A DNA stretch of 64,000 bases from Phoronis australis (taxonomy: Eukaryota; Phoronida; Phoronidae): positions 196,681-260,680 of the forward strand of contig NMRA01000484.1 in NCBI GenBank assembly GCA_002633005.1, written 5' to 3'. Of this stretch, positions 55,596 to 64,000 are shown in pieces. The stretch's first letter is position 1; the number at the start of each line of letters is the position of its first letter. Position numbers and translations under genes: made by a program. The notes beneath the pieces were generated by a model. That model worked only from the letters and a program-made list of their open reading frames with translations. It made no database searches and had not been told where the DNA came from.

Positions 55596-56252
55596 AAGAA
55601 ACGTGCAATGTCATCTTTGGGCCACCGTACTTTTATCCCATCAAATTATCATGGCCTTGGTACGCACTTGGCTGAAGAGTTGTATACCGACTCCAAAGCT
55701 AGTGATTTTATGATTTATATTGCACGGAGAATAACAATTCATTTTATTTTTATGTTACTTCTCCAATCTCTACTGATTATATTTGAAAGCCAAAACTTAA
55801 ACCTGAATTCCTGTCAAAACAAACCTAAAACCGCTGAGCAATTTTATATAGCTACGGATACAAGGAATCTTCAGTACTGGTCTGCACTGGGCAGCCAGGA
55901 CGCTTAATCTGGGGAACTCAAAAATCATAGTGTGAACAAAACCAAGCACTGGCGCCAAAAACGAGTAGTTAACAGGCTCGGTAACATCTAGAACGGGAGT
56001 GATAGTGCACAGTAGTTCAGTAGTGTCTTCCAAAAACCCGCTATGAGGTGGTAGTGCTGATGCCATAACATCATTGCTAATATCTATTGGTCTATTTACA
56101 TCAACCTCTGCACTGTTCAAATTGGAAGAGGTTATCGTTATCGGTGGGTCATTTCTCCGTAATAGTTCAGTAGCATGACCCAGCTTTTTCAGCAGAGCTG
56201 TCCACTTCTGAAGAGCTAAAATTCTGATTTGATGGGTGTTAACATTTAGACA
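55596..56252. other. No gene identified
   Basis: Frames 55608-55907 (plus) and 55797-56120 (minus) are about 100 codons but show no domain; the minus one ends within mixed-composition sequence. Confidence 0.4.
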
Positions 56253-57880
56253 AGAGCAACACAGAGCGTTGAAATTCGCTCACAAAGGCATCGCAAACGG
56301 TGTGCTTCTAGGGGTATTTATTTGTATCACATAAATTGCTACTAGATGGCGTAAAATATGTCAAATCCATCCAAAAACGGGAACTTGTCATCACTTCTTT
56401 AATAGAAAGCTATTTATCACATATCATAGAAATCCATCAAGGAATTTTAAAGAAACAGAGGAAACAGAAAAAACGAAAGTGCAACTAGGAGGCTACGGTT
56501 GCAAAACAAACATAACTGCCACTAGGACATACCACAGTAGTTGAAGTCGTCCGAAAATCATCGTCAACTGTCCTCTTCACACTAAGAACATACATGTCAG
56601 TTCTCACAATCATACTTAGAGTAATTTGGTTGATAGAAGGGCAGACGCAAAAAAAACAGACTACAAAACAGTAAAAATGGCACTAGATGGCACGAACAGG
56701 AACACGTCATTGTTTCAATAGAAAGTTATTTAAATATTTCATAAAAATCCGAAGCTTTAATTAAAGAAAAATGAGGAACACGGAAAACATTAAATTGCCA
56801 CAAGGGGGCACAGCGTTTGTTGTATTTTCTGAAAGTCGTCACCGTCCGTAGTCAACTTCATATAAATACACTTGCTAAATTTAATAAAGATCCTGCAGAG
56901 AGTTTGGAAGATACAGCCTTGGGCATAAATAAACCAAAACTGCCACTAGGAAGTGCAACAGTATCTGAAGTCGTCAGAAAATCGACAGCCGTCCTCTTCA
57001 CAGTAGAAACATACCTGCCAATTTCCACAATCATACTTAGAATGGTTTGGTTGACAGAGAGGCCGACGCCAAAAAACAGACTTGAAAACAATAGAAATGG
57101 CCACTAGGTGGTGCAAAATACCTTGCATCAATCTGAAAACAAATGGATAGCATCACCTCACTAATAGATGCCTATCTGCCAATTTTATGGAAATCCATTG
57201 AGGACCTTTGGAGATACAGGGGTAAACCTAGAAAACTAAAATTGCCACTAGGGGGCACACTGGTAGTCCTATCTGTCGGAAAATCGCTGCTGTTCGTTGT
57301 CAAGTTCATATAAATACATGTGTTAAATTTAATAAAGATCCTGTAGAACGTTTAGGAGATACAGCCACAGGCGCAAAAACAAACAAAACTGCCACTAGGA
57401 GGCGCCACAGTATTCAAATAAGTCAGAAAATCATCGTTAGCTGTATTCTTCAAAGTAAGAACATATATGCCAATTTTCGAAATCATCCTTAGAGTGATTT
57501 GGTTGACAGAGGGGCGGACGCCAAAAAAACAGACTAAAAAACAGTAAAAATGGCCACAAACCTCAAATCCATCCGAAAATGGAAGGATAGTGCCATCTCA
57601 CTAACAGATACCTCACTGCCATATTTTATGAAAATCCTTTGGGGACATCCGAGGCTACAGAGGTAAGTGTAAAAAAACAAAATTGCCATTAGGGGACACA
57701 CCTGTAGTCGGATAGGTCCGATAATCGTCGTCATCCGTCGTCAGCTACATAGGAACACACCTGCCAAATCTCATCAAAATCCTGTGAAGGATGTACGAGA
57801 TACAGCTGCAGACCCGGATGCCCAGACAGAGATAATGGCAATATGCACACACATATAAATATGTGGGCGCATAAAAACGA
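56253..57880 (+). mobile_element. Family C modular element, copy C4 (longest, both end modules)
   Basis: Left module AGAGCAACACAGAGCGTTGA with a near-perfect hairpin (CAACAC...GCGTTG) and GCATCGCAAACGGTGTG. Then about nine monomers, with boxes at 56480, 56518, 56679, 56797, 56942, 57100, 57244, 57391, 57553 and 57685. Spacings run 144, 147 and 162 in rotation, so three monomer types form a higher-order unit of about 450 bp. Each monomer has GCCACTAGG, TCCGAAAATC, a TGCCAATTTT..GAAATCC block and GAGATACAG or GACAGAGGGGCGGACGC. The right module is GATGCCCAGACAGAG then a dyad CACACATAT/ATATGTGGG. The layout resembles elements with core tandem repeats (HINE/Helentron-like), an inference. Confidence 0.75.
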
Positions 57881-58570
57881 GGCAATTTTAAGGAACAATT
57901 AGTAATAAAAATTTGGAAATTTCAGGGGGACGGTAATCTGAGCATCTACCTGAATGAGCATGGTACTCATACAAGCTGTCAAATGAGTTGTGGATGTTGT
58001 TGTATGTGATCACAGATGTCACATGTGCCACAGATATAATCCAGTTCTGACTTCCTGAACAGTTTCCACAGGATACAAACAAAGGAAAGTTGAGGTGACT
58101 AAAATACTCAACAACGACAGGCAGTGTGCAGCCCAGGGAGGATACTCAACTATACTTCTGAGGGGGTAAGCTGGAAAATTAGGAAACTCACCCATTTAGA
58201 GAGTAGACTGGAGAAAAGGGGTCCCTGTGCAATGTATCCATGATAAAGTCACCCTTTCATAGGATTTTATTCCAGAAACAACACCCTTTTGAAGGAATTA
58301 AACCTAACCCTGGGACTGAATTTTAACCCATTACACCAGAAACATTTCAAGAACACAGCCACACAGTCAAAAACAGACAATAATATTTAGACAATATTGA
58401 ACACCCGTCTTTATTTTCTATTGTTGGAAACGTGAAAAAATTGGAAAAAAATCAAACTCCCAAAGTGAACCGTTTTGTAGAGAATTTGTCAGAAAGACAT
58501 GCTTTCGTAGGGGAACTGGACAAAAAGTCAGCCTTCTGAGAGCCACATCCTATATATCTCTTCTATGGTA
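57881..58570. other. No gene identified
   Basis: Mixed sequence; a minus frame 57888-58082 is unremarkable. Confidence 0.45.
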
Positions 58571-58588
58571 NCCCCCCCCCCCCCCCCG
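58571..58588. other. Assembly join at a poly-C run
   Basis: An n followed by about 17 C. A join or base-call failure at a homopolymer. Confidence 0.9.
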
Positions 58589-58979
58589 AGGTGAGAAGTA
58601 GCTTAAGAACGGCACATTTTATTTCAAACCAAAAAAGCAGATAATATGCAATGTTCAACATACAGGTTTTAATACAAACACTGTAAAAGGTTTCAGACCC
58701 CAACATAAGACCCCTCCCACATGTCATGACTGAGCGTTGCATTTGTACACAGAACCCAGGTTAAGTAGTAACGCCACATAGGTACACAGAACACATTCTA
58801 AGCGATAATTGCTACAACACGTTGAAGTGAGGGCTGTCATTACCCCCAAATATTAAATTTCTCAATCAAAACCATGTAGCTAATTTTGTTGGAAATGCAT
58901 AACTTCTTCAATATTTTAACACCCGATGTCCGTTCTTAGTATCCAAGGGATAATAACGTACTAGATAAAGTACTTGCCC
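58589..58979. other. Sequence before the satellite, nothing identified
   Basis: Contains two ACACAGAAC words (near 58749 and 58784), perhaps outlying decayed satellite units. Confidence 0.4.
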
Positions 58980-59660
58980 AGCTTTAGCCAGCTAAAGAGA
59001 GTAGAATGTAGTTTTACTCACAACCCCTCAAAAATCTACCTATAATACAACTTACATCAAGCAAGGGTACAACACCTTCAAACACCCTGTATTCCCACAC
59101 CATCAGCAATATCAATCCTCAATATACAAAACATAGATAGTACCCCTTCCACTGACTTTCGTTTTAATACCATCAATTACAACTGAAAGGTGCCTTCATA
59201 AACAGTTACCCAAAGACAGGTCTACGCTCAGTAAACAGGATACAACTTCATACACCCTGTATTCCCACACAAAGATCAATATCCATTATCAAGTTTCAAA
59301 ACACAGTTTCCCCTTCTATTCTTTCTGAGTGTTGTACCCTTCAATCTTACTTAACCTCAGTGTCCCTTCCAAATGGTAACCCAAGGATATTCTTTACATC
59401 CAACAAACTAGTAATACCTCCACACACCCTGTATTACCACACAAAATGAACTACACCAGCCCTCAAAGTACATAACATTCTGAGCCATTCTTCCCTCCTT
59501 CAACATTGCACTCCTCTACTTTATCACAATAACCTTCCTCTAAAGTTACCCCCAGGGCACTGGACATTCATACACCCTGTATTACCACACAATGAGCTAT
59601 TCTCATCTTCAGATTACAACACAGTTCCTGCCCCATTCTATCTCATACTCACAACACACA
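58980..59660. repeat. Diverged satellite, about four units of 150-172 bp, C-rich strand
   Basis: ACACCCTGTATT.CCACAC recurs at 59082, 59252, 59424 and 59572. Between these, similar blocks follow in order: ATCAATAT, CAAAACACAG, CCCCTTCC.TTCT, TTACCCA.GGACA, and TACAACTTCATACACC. The plus strand is poor in G and rich in C and A throughout. No coding frame. It is unrelated to the family C monomer despite similar unit length. Confidence 0.7.
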
Positions 59661-60969
59661 ATACTAGTGAAATCCAAGATCCAGTCTGGAGTATCAAATT
59701 GTAGGAAGTCTGCTGCAGCATTGAACCAGGTTAGAAGCAATATGATCCCACCACACTAACACCTTGGACTGTAGCTATCTAGGTCAAAGCAGTCAATGAC
59801 GCTGGTAGACTGTTTGTGTGTGGCTGGTGTGCCCATCTCTAACACCAGATACATATGGTTTCAATAATAAACCTGGTGTTGCCTGTTGGAACCCGCCATT
59901 TCATTTTCATAACTCACTGAGGCTAGAGGTCATTAAAGGGTCAACACACACAAAATCACTGCCTGTAGTATCCCCTGCAGCAATGAAGGGTAATTACTTG
60001 TTTCGATTTTGAAAACTTAGGATGAGTAACCCATTCCAAAAGCAATTTTCATTATCAGGTCATCATTCTCAGTGGAGGTAAAAACTTGGACAGCAGAACC
60101 CACTACCAGCGACATCCCAAACAGAAATGTTGACTTTTCCAACATGCAAATTTTAAAGTTTGAACTGTAATCAAGGAAAAACAAAAATTGATGAACCTTA
60201 TTACTGTGGGGCAATAAATGACATCATGAAATAATACGTAACATTATTTCACAATAAAACTCTTAAGTTGTAATATGACTGGGACATCACATGCAATAGA
60301 AGTGTTGATTATTTTGATTTATTTTGCGATCCTTAAAAGGCATTTCTTATGAGGGGTGGCAACTGGTCAGGGGGGATGGAATTGGTGTCGACTGGAGAGG
60401 GTAATTTTCCCTTTACCAAAAAATTGCACAGACACCTTTCTCCTCAGGTTGGCGATGGCACTGGCCATCACGATCTGCCCGCAGAATGTTTAATTGCCCA
60501 CAAGAAATACCATAGAAAAAGACAGTCCTCATCTCAACAAGGCTGGACTCCCGTTTCACATGCTCAACAACGGCTCTGCCCCGAGAACCTCTTTTCTGTT
60601 CAACTGTCATTTTCACAAGGGTTTGTCCTTAAATAGTTTGTGGTTGCCTCCTTGCCACATCCTAGGTCTGTTATTAGTGTCAGAATTTGTTTTAAGACAT
60701 ATTCATCTTCCAGCATGTCCATCTACAATGCGCCACCTCTCCTCTTATATGGAGGATGTTTTATGTTTTACAATCAGGAACAAAAAGTAACAGGCGATAC
60801 CTCTAAAAATATTTGCCATTACCTTTATATTTTGTGGTCCTTAAAATTACTTTTTGTACATAAGTTATCCATTTTAGGTTGACAAATAATGCTTCATTTG
60901 TATGATGGCACACAGGTTGGACAAAAAGATTAATTTCTAGCCCATGGCCAGTGTTTCTTGGACTTTCAG
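59661..60969. other. Exon-like composition in places, no gene assigned
   Basis: 59690-60010 and 60350-60650 are GC-richer, with overlapping frames on both strands (59818-60012, 60349-60636, 60494-60790 plus; 60413-60616 minus). None has a known domain and none has both splice sites. Could contain real exons I cannot confirm. Confidence 0.3.
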
Positions 60970-61158
60970 TCATGGTGTAAAATGCAGCAGGGCTGGCTAG
61001 TAGCCAACTCAGCCACTAGCTATCAAATCTTAGAAGCTCAGGCTAAAAATTGGGGGCCTGGATTATTTAAGGATATTTGCAACCATCACATGAACAAGCA
61101 ATATAATGAACAGCTGGAGTCGTACCTTCAATCTACCTTGACACACGGACGTAATTAA
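60970..61158 (+). CDS. Candidate 3'-terminal coding exon
   Basis: A good acceptor (GTGTTTCTTGGACTTTCAG ending 60969) opens a phase-0 frame of 62 codons to TAA at 61156-61158, with an AATAAA poly(A) signal 16 bp later (61174). The peptide is protein-like: SWCKMQQGWLVANSATSYQI, then EAQAKNWGPGLFKDICN and KQYNEQLESYLQST. No family recognised. Signals of this kind also arise by chance in AT-rich DNA, so this stays tentative. Confidence 0.3.
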   Translation, partial: SWCKMQQGWLVANSATSYQILEAQAKNWGPGLFKDICNHHMNKQYNEQLESYLQSTLTHGRN

Positions 61159-61173
61159 AATCATGTTGTTTCC

Positions 61174-61179
61174 AATAAA
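61174..61179 (+). terminator. Possible poly(A) signal AATAAA
   Basis: Canonical hexamer 16 bp after the stop of the 60970-61158 frame, followed by a TG-rich stretch (GGGTGTTTGT). Confidence 0.25.
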
Positions 61180-61254
61180 CATAAAGAAATGGGTGTTTGT
61201 AAAAGGAAAATGTACAACTTACGGTAGTATTACGTTCTCGAGAACCATGCAGTG

Positions 61255-61730
61255 AGCGGAGCCATCCTTTCAAAAAATTTCATTTTTGTGCAGAATTCAA
61301 ACAAAAATCATTGAATTCATGAAGTACTAATCTGGTCTTGCCAATAATGCAAAACTCTTCCTTTTCAAAAATGGCAGTTCCGTAGTACAAAATACATAAC
61401 TTTGGCTTCAATCACGATCTGCTGTCGCAATCAGTCGTCAACAGACATTCATCCTTTCAAGCAAAAATTTCATTTCCTGTAGAATTCTAATGAAAACAAA
61501 TGAAGTGTTCAGAGTTGCGCTTAATCTTGACAAAAACGTTAAAATAATCGTTATTTCCAAACAATGGAAGCAGCACATCACTAAATGGAAATGCCAATCT
61601 TGCTGTGGCTACTAAAATGAAATGTAGGACTACGCCTGTCACCATCCCAATTTTATTGAAAATAAACAAAAAAATAAAATACGGTCTGCTCTCTCGAATG
61701 ATACCAAAATCACGATCTGCATATCATCTA
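61255..61730. repeat. Diverged local direct repeats, about 185 bp apart
   Basis: CATCCTTTCAA...AAATTTCATTT..TG.AGAATTC (61263) recurs at 61448 with matching downstream blocks (AATGAA, CTTGNCAA). TCACGATCTGC appears at about 61411 and 61711. An old tandem duplication, much diverged. Confidence 0.45.
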
Positions 61731-61889
61731 ATACGCAAAAACATTGCTCAGAAAATGTCAACGTAGATTTAATGTTGACCCCATATCGATGAACTTATGT
61801 AATTGCAATTTCACCAGATCCTTATTACACCTAACACTGTGACTGTCTGTGCTGTCTGATATTGTTTACTGTTATGATGTGCCATGCAG
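61731..61889. other. Spacer before exon-like segment
   Basis: Nothing supported except the weak acceptor ATGTGCCATGCAG at its end. Confidence 0.4.
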
Positions 61890-62074
61890 TTGTTTTTACT
61901 GGAAAATTGGAGCATTTTATGCCGTATTCGGAAAACCGACGACCTGTTCACTGTCCAGGAGTTTGAAACAATTGAGCACGCTTGTTTTGTTCCTAATGCT
62001 CGTGATACATGCATTCTGGGGGTTTGGAATATTCACTCACCAGATGTCACCATTAGTTTGGGAAAGGCCTCAGA
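61890..62074 (+). CDS. Candidate coding exon, WD-repeat-like
   Basis: After CAG at 61887-61889 the frame reads LFLLENWSILCRIRKTDDLF, then TVQEFETIEHACFVPNARD and CILGVWNIHSPDVTISLG, ending with donor-like AGA/GTGAAG at 62075 (phase 2). Hydrophobic strand pairs ending in V-W-N recall the last strand of a WD40 blade. It joins in phase with 62355-62526. A stronger donor GTAAGT at 62100-62105 exists, but this frame meets TGA at 62076 before it. If that donor is used, the +1 frame (61849-62103) is the one that is open. Protein identity unknown. Confidence 0.35.
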
Positions 62075-62354
62075 GTGAAGGCCAAAAAATGTCAACTAGG
62101 TAAGTAAATCATTGACTGTTTACTAAGAACTGTATTCCAATAATGCAATGGTTATATCGTTTATATTTTTTACAATGAGAAAAGTGGTATTGCACCGATC
62201 TACATATGCCAAGTGAGGATAAAATAGGTCATTTGAACAGCATCATGTTATACCGTCATACCTATCGGTATCTTTGGAACAGAGTAAACATGCGTTCTTA
62301 AAACTTAGTCGAACGGCGAATTCTATCAAAACATTAACTTCTTGTAGCACAAAG

Positions 62355-62526
62355 TCCGTGGCTGGCTGGTCTTGGTACAAGCGTCATTTCCAACGTCACT
62401 GCACAGAACACGGACCAAGTCGTTATTTGGGATGCCATGTCAACGGTTCGGGCATTGCATGTCAAATACAACTCAAAATTCACAAGTTTAATTTCCACCT
62501 TTGAAACCATGTCATTGCAGTTTTGA
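62355..62526 (+). CDS. Candidate 3'-terminal exon, WD-repeat-like
   Basis: Acceptor-like TTAACTTCTTGTAGCACAAAG ends at 62354. The frame that completes the phase left by 62074 reads PWLAGLGTSVISNVTAQNTD, then QVVIWDAMSTVRALHVKYN and KFTSLISTFETM, stopping at TGA 62524-62526. QVVIWD followed by a short turn is the typical end of a WD40 blade. A poly(A) signal AATAAA follows at 62642. Phase agreement with the exon before is the main support; the acceptor is moderate. The published-type frame on this stretch (62274-62504) looks less protein-like. Confidence 0.38.
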
Positions 62527-62641
62527 AAAGAAAACATTTCAAAACAAAATTTCAAATGACTGTTCAGAAACATGCTTTTAAAAAAGTGCCTTCCAATGAA
62601 CAAAAAACATTTTTTAATTAATGGGTCTCAAGTTGTTCCTT

Positions 62642-62647
62642 AATAAA
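62642..62647 (+). terminator. Possible poly(A) signal AATAAA
   Basis: Lies 115 bp after the stop of the 62355-62526 exon; plausible 3' UTR length but a common hexamer in AT-rich DNA. Confidence 0.25.
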
Positions 62648-63264
62648 ATTGAAGATGATTTCGTGGCTTCAAAAAATTTGACTTCATTATTCTTCTGACC
62701 AAGCAAGTAAAGTTTTATGTCATCGTAACCATAAATTTTTAGTATGATCTGAAGAAATAACGAACAGTCAGTTTCAGATCTTCCCAAACACAGAGAACCC
62801 TTCCAAACTAAGTACCGATAAGATCAATTTCATAAAAGGAAGTGGACCAAAACCTTTGAGAGAAAGCACGGGTTTAATGTTGCTTTTATGTCCAGGTATA
62901 TGATATTAAGACCATAGTAGTCTTTCTGTTGGCACAGGCCCGTATGGTAGATGTCGCCCGTAAGGCACTGTGACAGGCCTTCATCTAGAGAGCATTCAGA
63001 GCATCCAAATAGGACAACCTGACCCAAATTTAGACATCCTGACTAGGAAGCTCTGTTAAGCACTTGGGTGCACTGTTCCAACATTTGGACATTGAGTGAA
63101 ATAAGCATGTAACCACTGATGTCTTTAATAGCAGCTCTGTGAGCCATTGGTCCGTCCTGAATAAAAAGTTGATATGTCAGAAGATACAACAAACTATACT
63201 ACAGCCCTATGTCTCCATAGTAAAACACCACACTTCATCAGCAATTTGACTCGGTTTCATAAAC
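62648..63264. other. No gene identified
   Basis: Minus frame 62830-63027 without a domain; otherwise mixed sequence. Confidence 0.45.
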
Positions 63265-64000
63265 TAGAGCAACGCGGAGCGTTGAAATGCGCCCACGAAT
63301 GCATTGCAAATGGTGTGATTTTAGGGTTATTTATTTGTATCATAAAAACGGCCACTAGATGGCGCAAAAACATACAATCCATCCAAAAACAAGAACATGG
63401 GGAAACAAAGGAAAACAGAATAAAATGAAATTGCCACTAGTGGGCACAGTGTCCGTTGGATCCACCTGAAAGTCATCGTCGTCTGTTGTTATCTTCATAT
63501 ATATATACACTTACTAAATTTAGTATACATAAGATACAACTATGGGAGCAAAACAAAACTACCACTAGGAGGCACCACAACAGTCAGTCCACCATCATCA
63601 AAGGTTCTTCACACTGAGAACATTTATGCCAATTTTCAAATGATTTGGTTGATACAGGGGTGGACGCCAAAAACAAGATTTGAAAACAGCAAAAATGGCC
63701 ACTAGGTGGTGAAAACTACCTCGATTCCATCCAAAAACAGAAAGATAGCGTCATCACACCAACAGATAACTACATTTAAAATTTTATGAAAATCTGTTAC
63801 GTACCTTTGAAGATACAGAGTTAAACGTAAAAATCTAAAATTGCCACTACGGGGTACAGCAGTAGTCAGATCTGTCCGAAAGTCGTCGTCATCCATATAA
63901 TTTTGCTAAATTAAGTAAACATCCTGCTACAGTTTAGGAGATACAGCCATAGACGCAAAAAAAACTGCCATTAGGATGCACCACAGTAGTCAAAATTGTC
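63265..64000 (+). mobile_element. Family C modular element, copy C5 (runs off the window)
   Basis: Left module intact: TAGAGCAACGCGGAGCGTTG with a perfect hairpin CAACGC-GGA-GCGTTG (63270-63284), then AATGCATTGCAAATGGTGTG and CATAAAAACGGCCACTAGAT. Monomers follow in the same three-type rotation as C4 (boxes near 63352, 63432, 63568, 63698, 63841 and 63968). The right module lies beyond the window. Confidence 0.75.

Noticed and set aside
1-64000. CRISPR arrays, operons, ribosome binding sites or rRNA
   Set aside because: None seen. Tandem arrays have no spacer structure, and the sequence is plainly eukaryotic in layout.
1-64000. Reverse transcriptase, integrase, retroviral or LTR coding sequence
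   Set aside because: No YxDD, integrase or protease motif was recognised in the frames, and no pair of LTR-like direct repeats with TG...CA ends was found.
1-64000. Known conserved microRNAs (let-7, miR-124, miR-9, miR-10/100 and similar)
   Set aside because: Mature sequences I know were looked for by eye and not found. TAAGGCAC at 35371 does not continue as miR-124.

Overview
This is a eukaryotic, non-bacterial window: AT-rich (about 36% G+C by eye), with no operons and no long reading frames. It holds many old transposon relics with inverted ends, tandem arrays, tRNA-derived relics and dense noncoding blocks. The longest frames (149 and 125 codons) are about what chance gives in AT-rich DNA. 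It looks like intergenic or intronic DNA of a metazoan, most likely a marine invertebrate. I cannot name the species. Two isolated n bases (21373, 58571) mark assembly joins.

Layout. 1-8.8 kb: noncoding, with blocks rich in transcription-factor motifs (1-330, 995-1300, 3365-3745) and a few repeat copies. 8.8-10.3 kb: a TIR element (family B) carrying a broken HIRAN-like coding fragment. 10.3-20.7 kb: further candidate enhancer blocks, an 18-bp minisatellite (14.04-14.16 kb) and a 0.4-kb MITE (16.16-16.58 kb). 20.77-21.97 kb: two near-identical 600-bp copies joined exactly at an n, probably an unmerged allele. 22-38 kb: the richest run of candidate regulatory blocks (22.0, 25.0, 28.6, 29.8, 31.8, 32.6, 34.2, 36.6, 37.6 kb) among small mobile elements. 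38.5-41.2 kb: several copies of modular family C, built from 145-160-bp monomers around a GCCACTAGG box. 42-49 kb: a frameshifted THAP-domain relic with its flanking repeat (family A, second copy at 47.9 kb), another B element with the same HIRAN-like relic, a foldback MITE, a tRNA-Gly-like relic and a perfect 21-bp hairpin. 51-62.5 kb: the only part with several exon-like segments, all on the plus strand (51115, 52125, 55260, 60970, 61890 + 62355), plus the longest family C array (56.25-57.88 kb) and a C-rich satellite (59.0-59.66 kb). 63.27 kb to the end: another family C element running off the window.

How it works together. No complete gene is visible. If a host gene is present it is probably on the plus strand in the last 13 kb. 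The best case is the 61890-62074 / 62355-62526 pair, whose phases join and whose peptides look like WD-repeat blades. The regulatory blocks resemble the landscape of a developmental gene, with repeated SOX, T-box, homeodomain, Gli-like and CRE motifs. All regulatory calls rest on motif content alone and need cross-species alignment.
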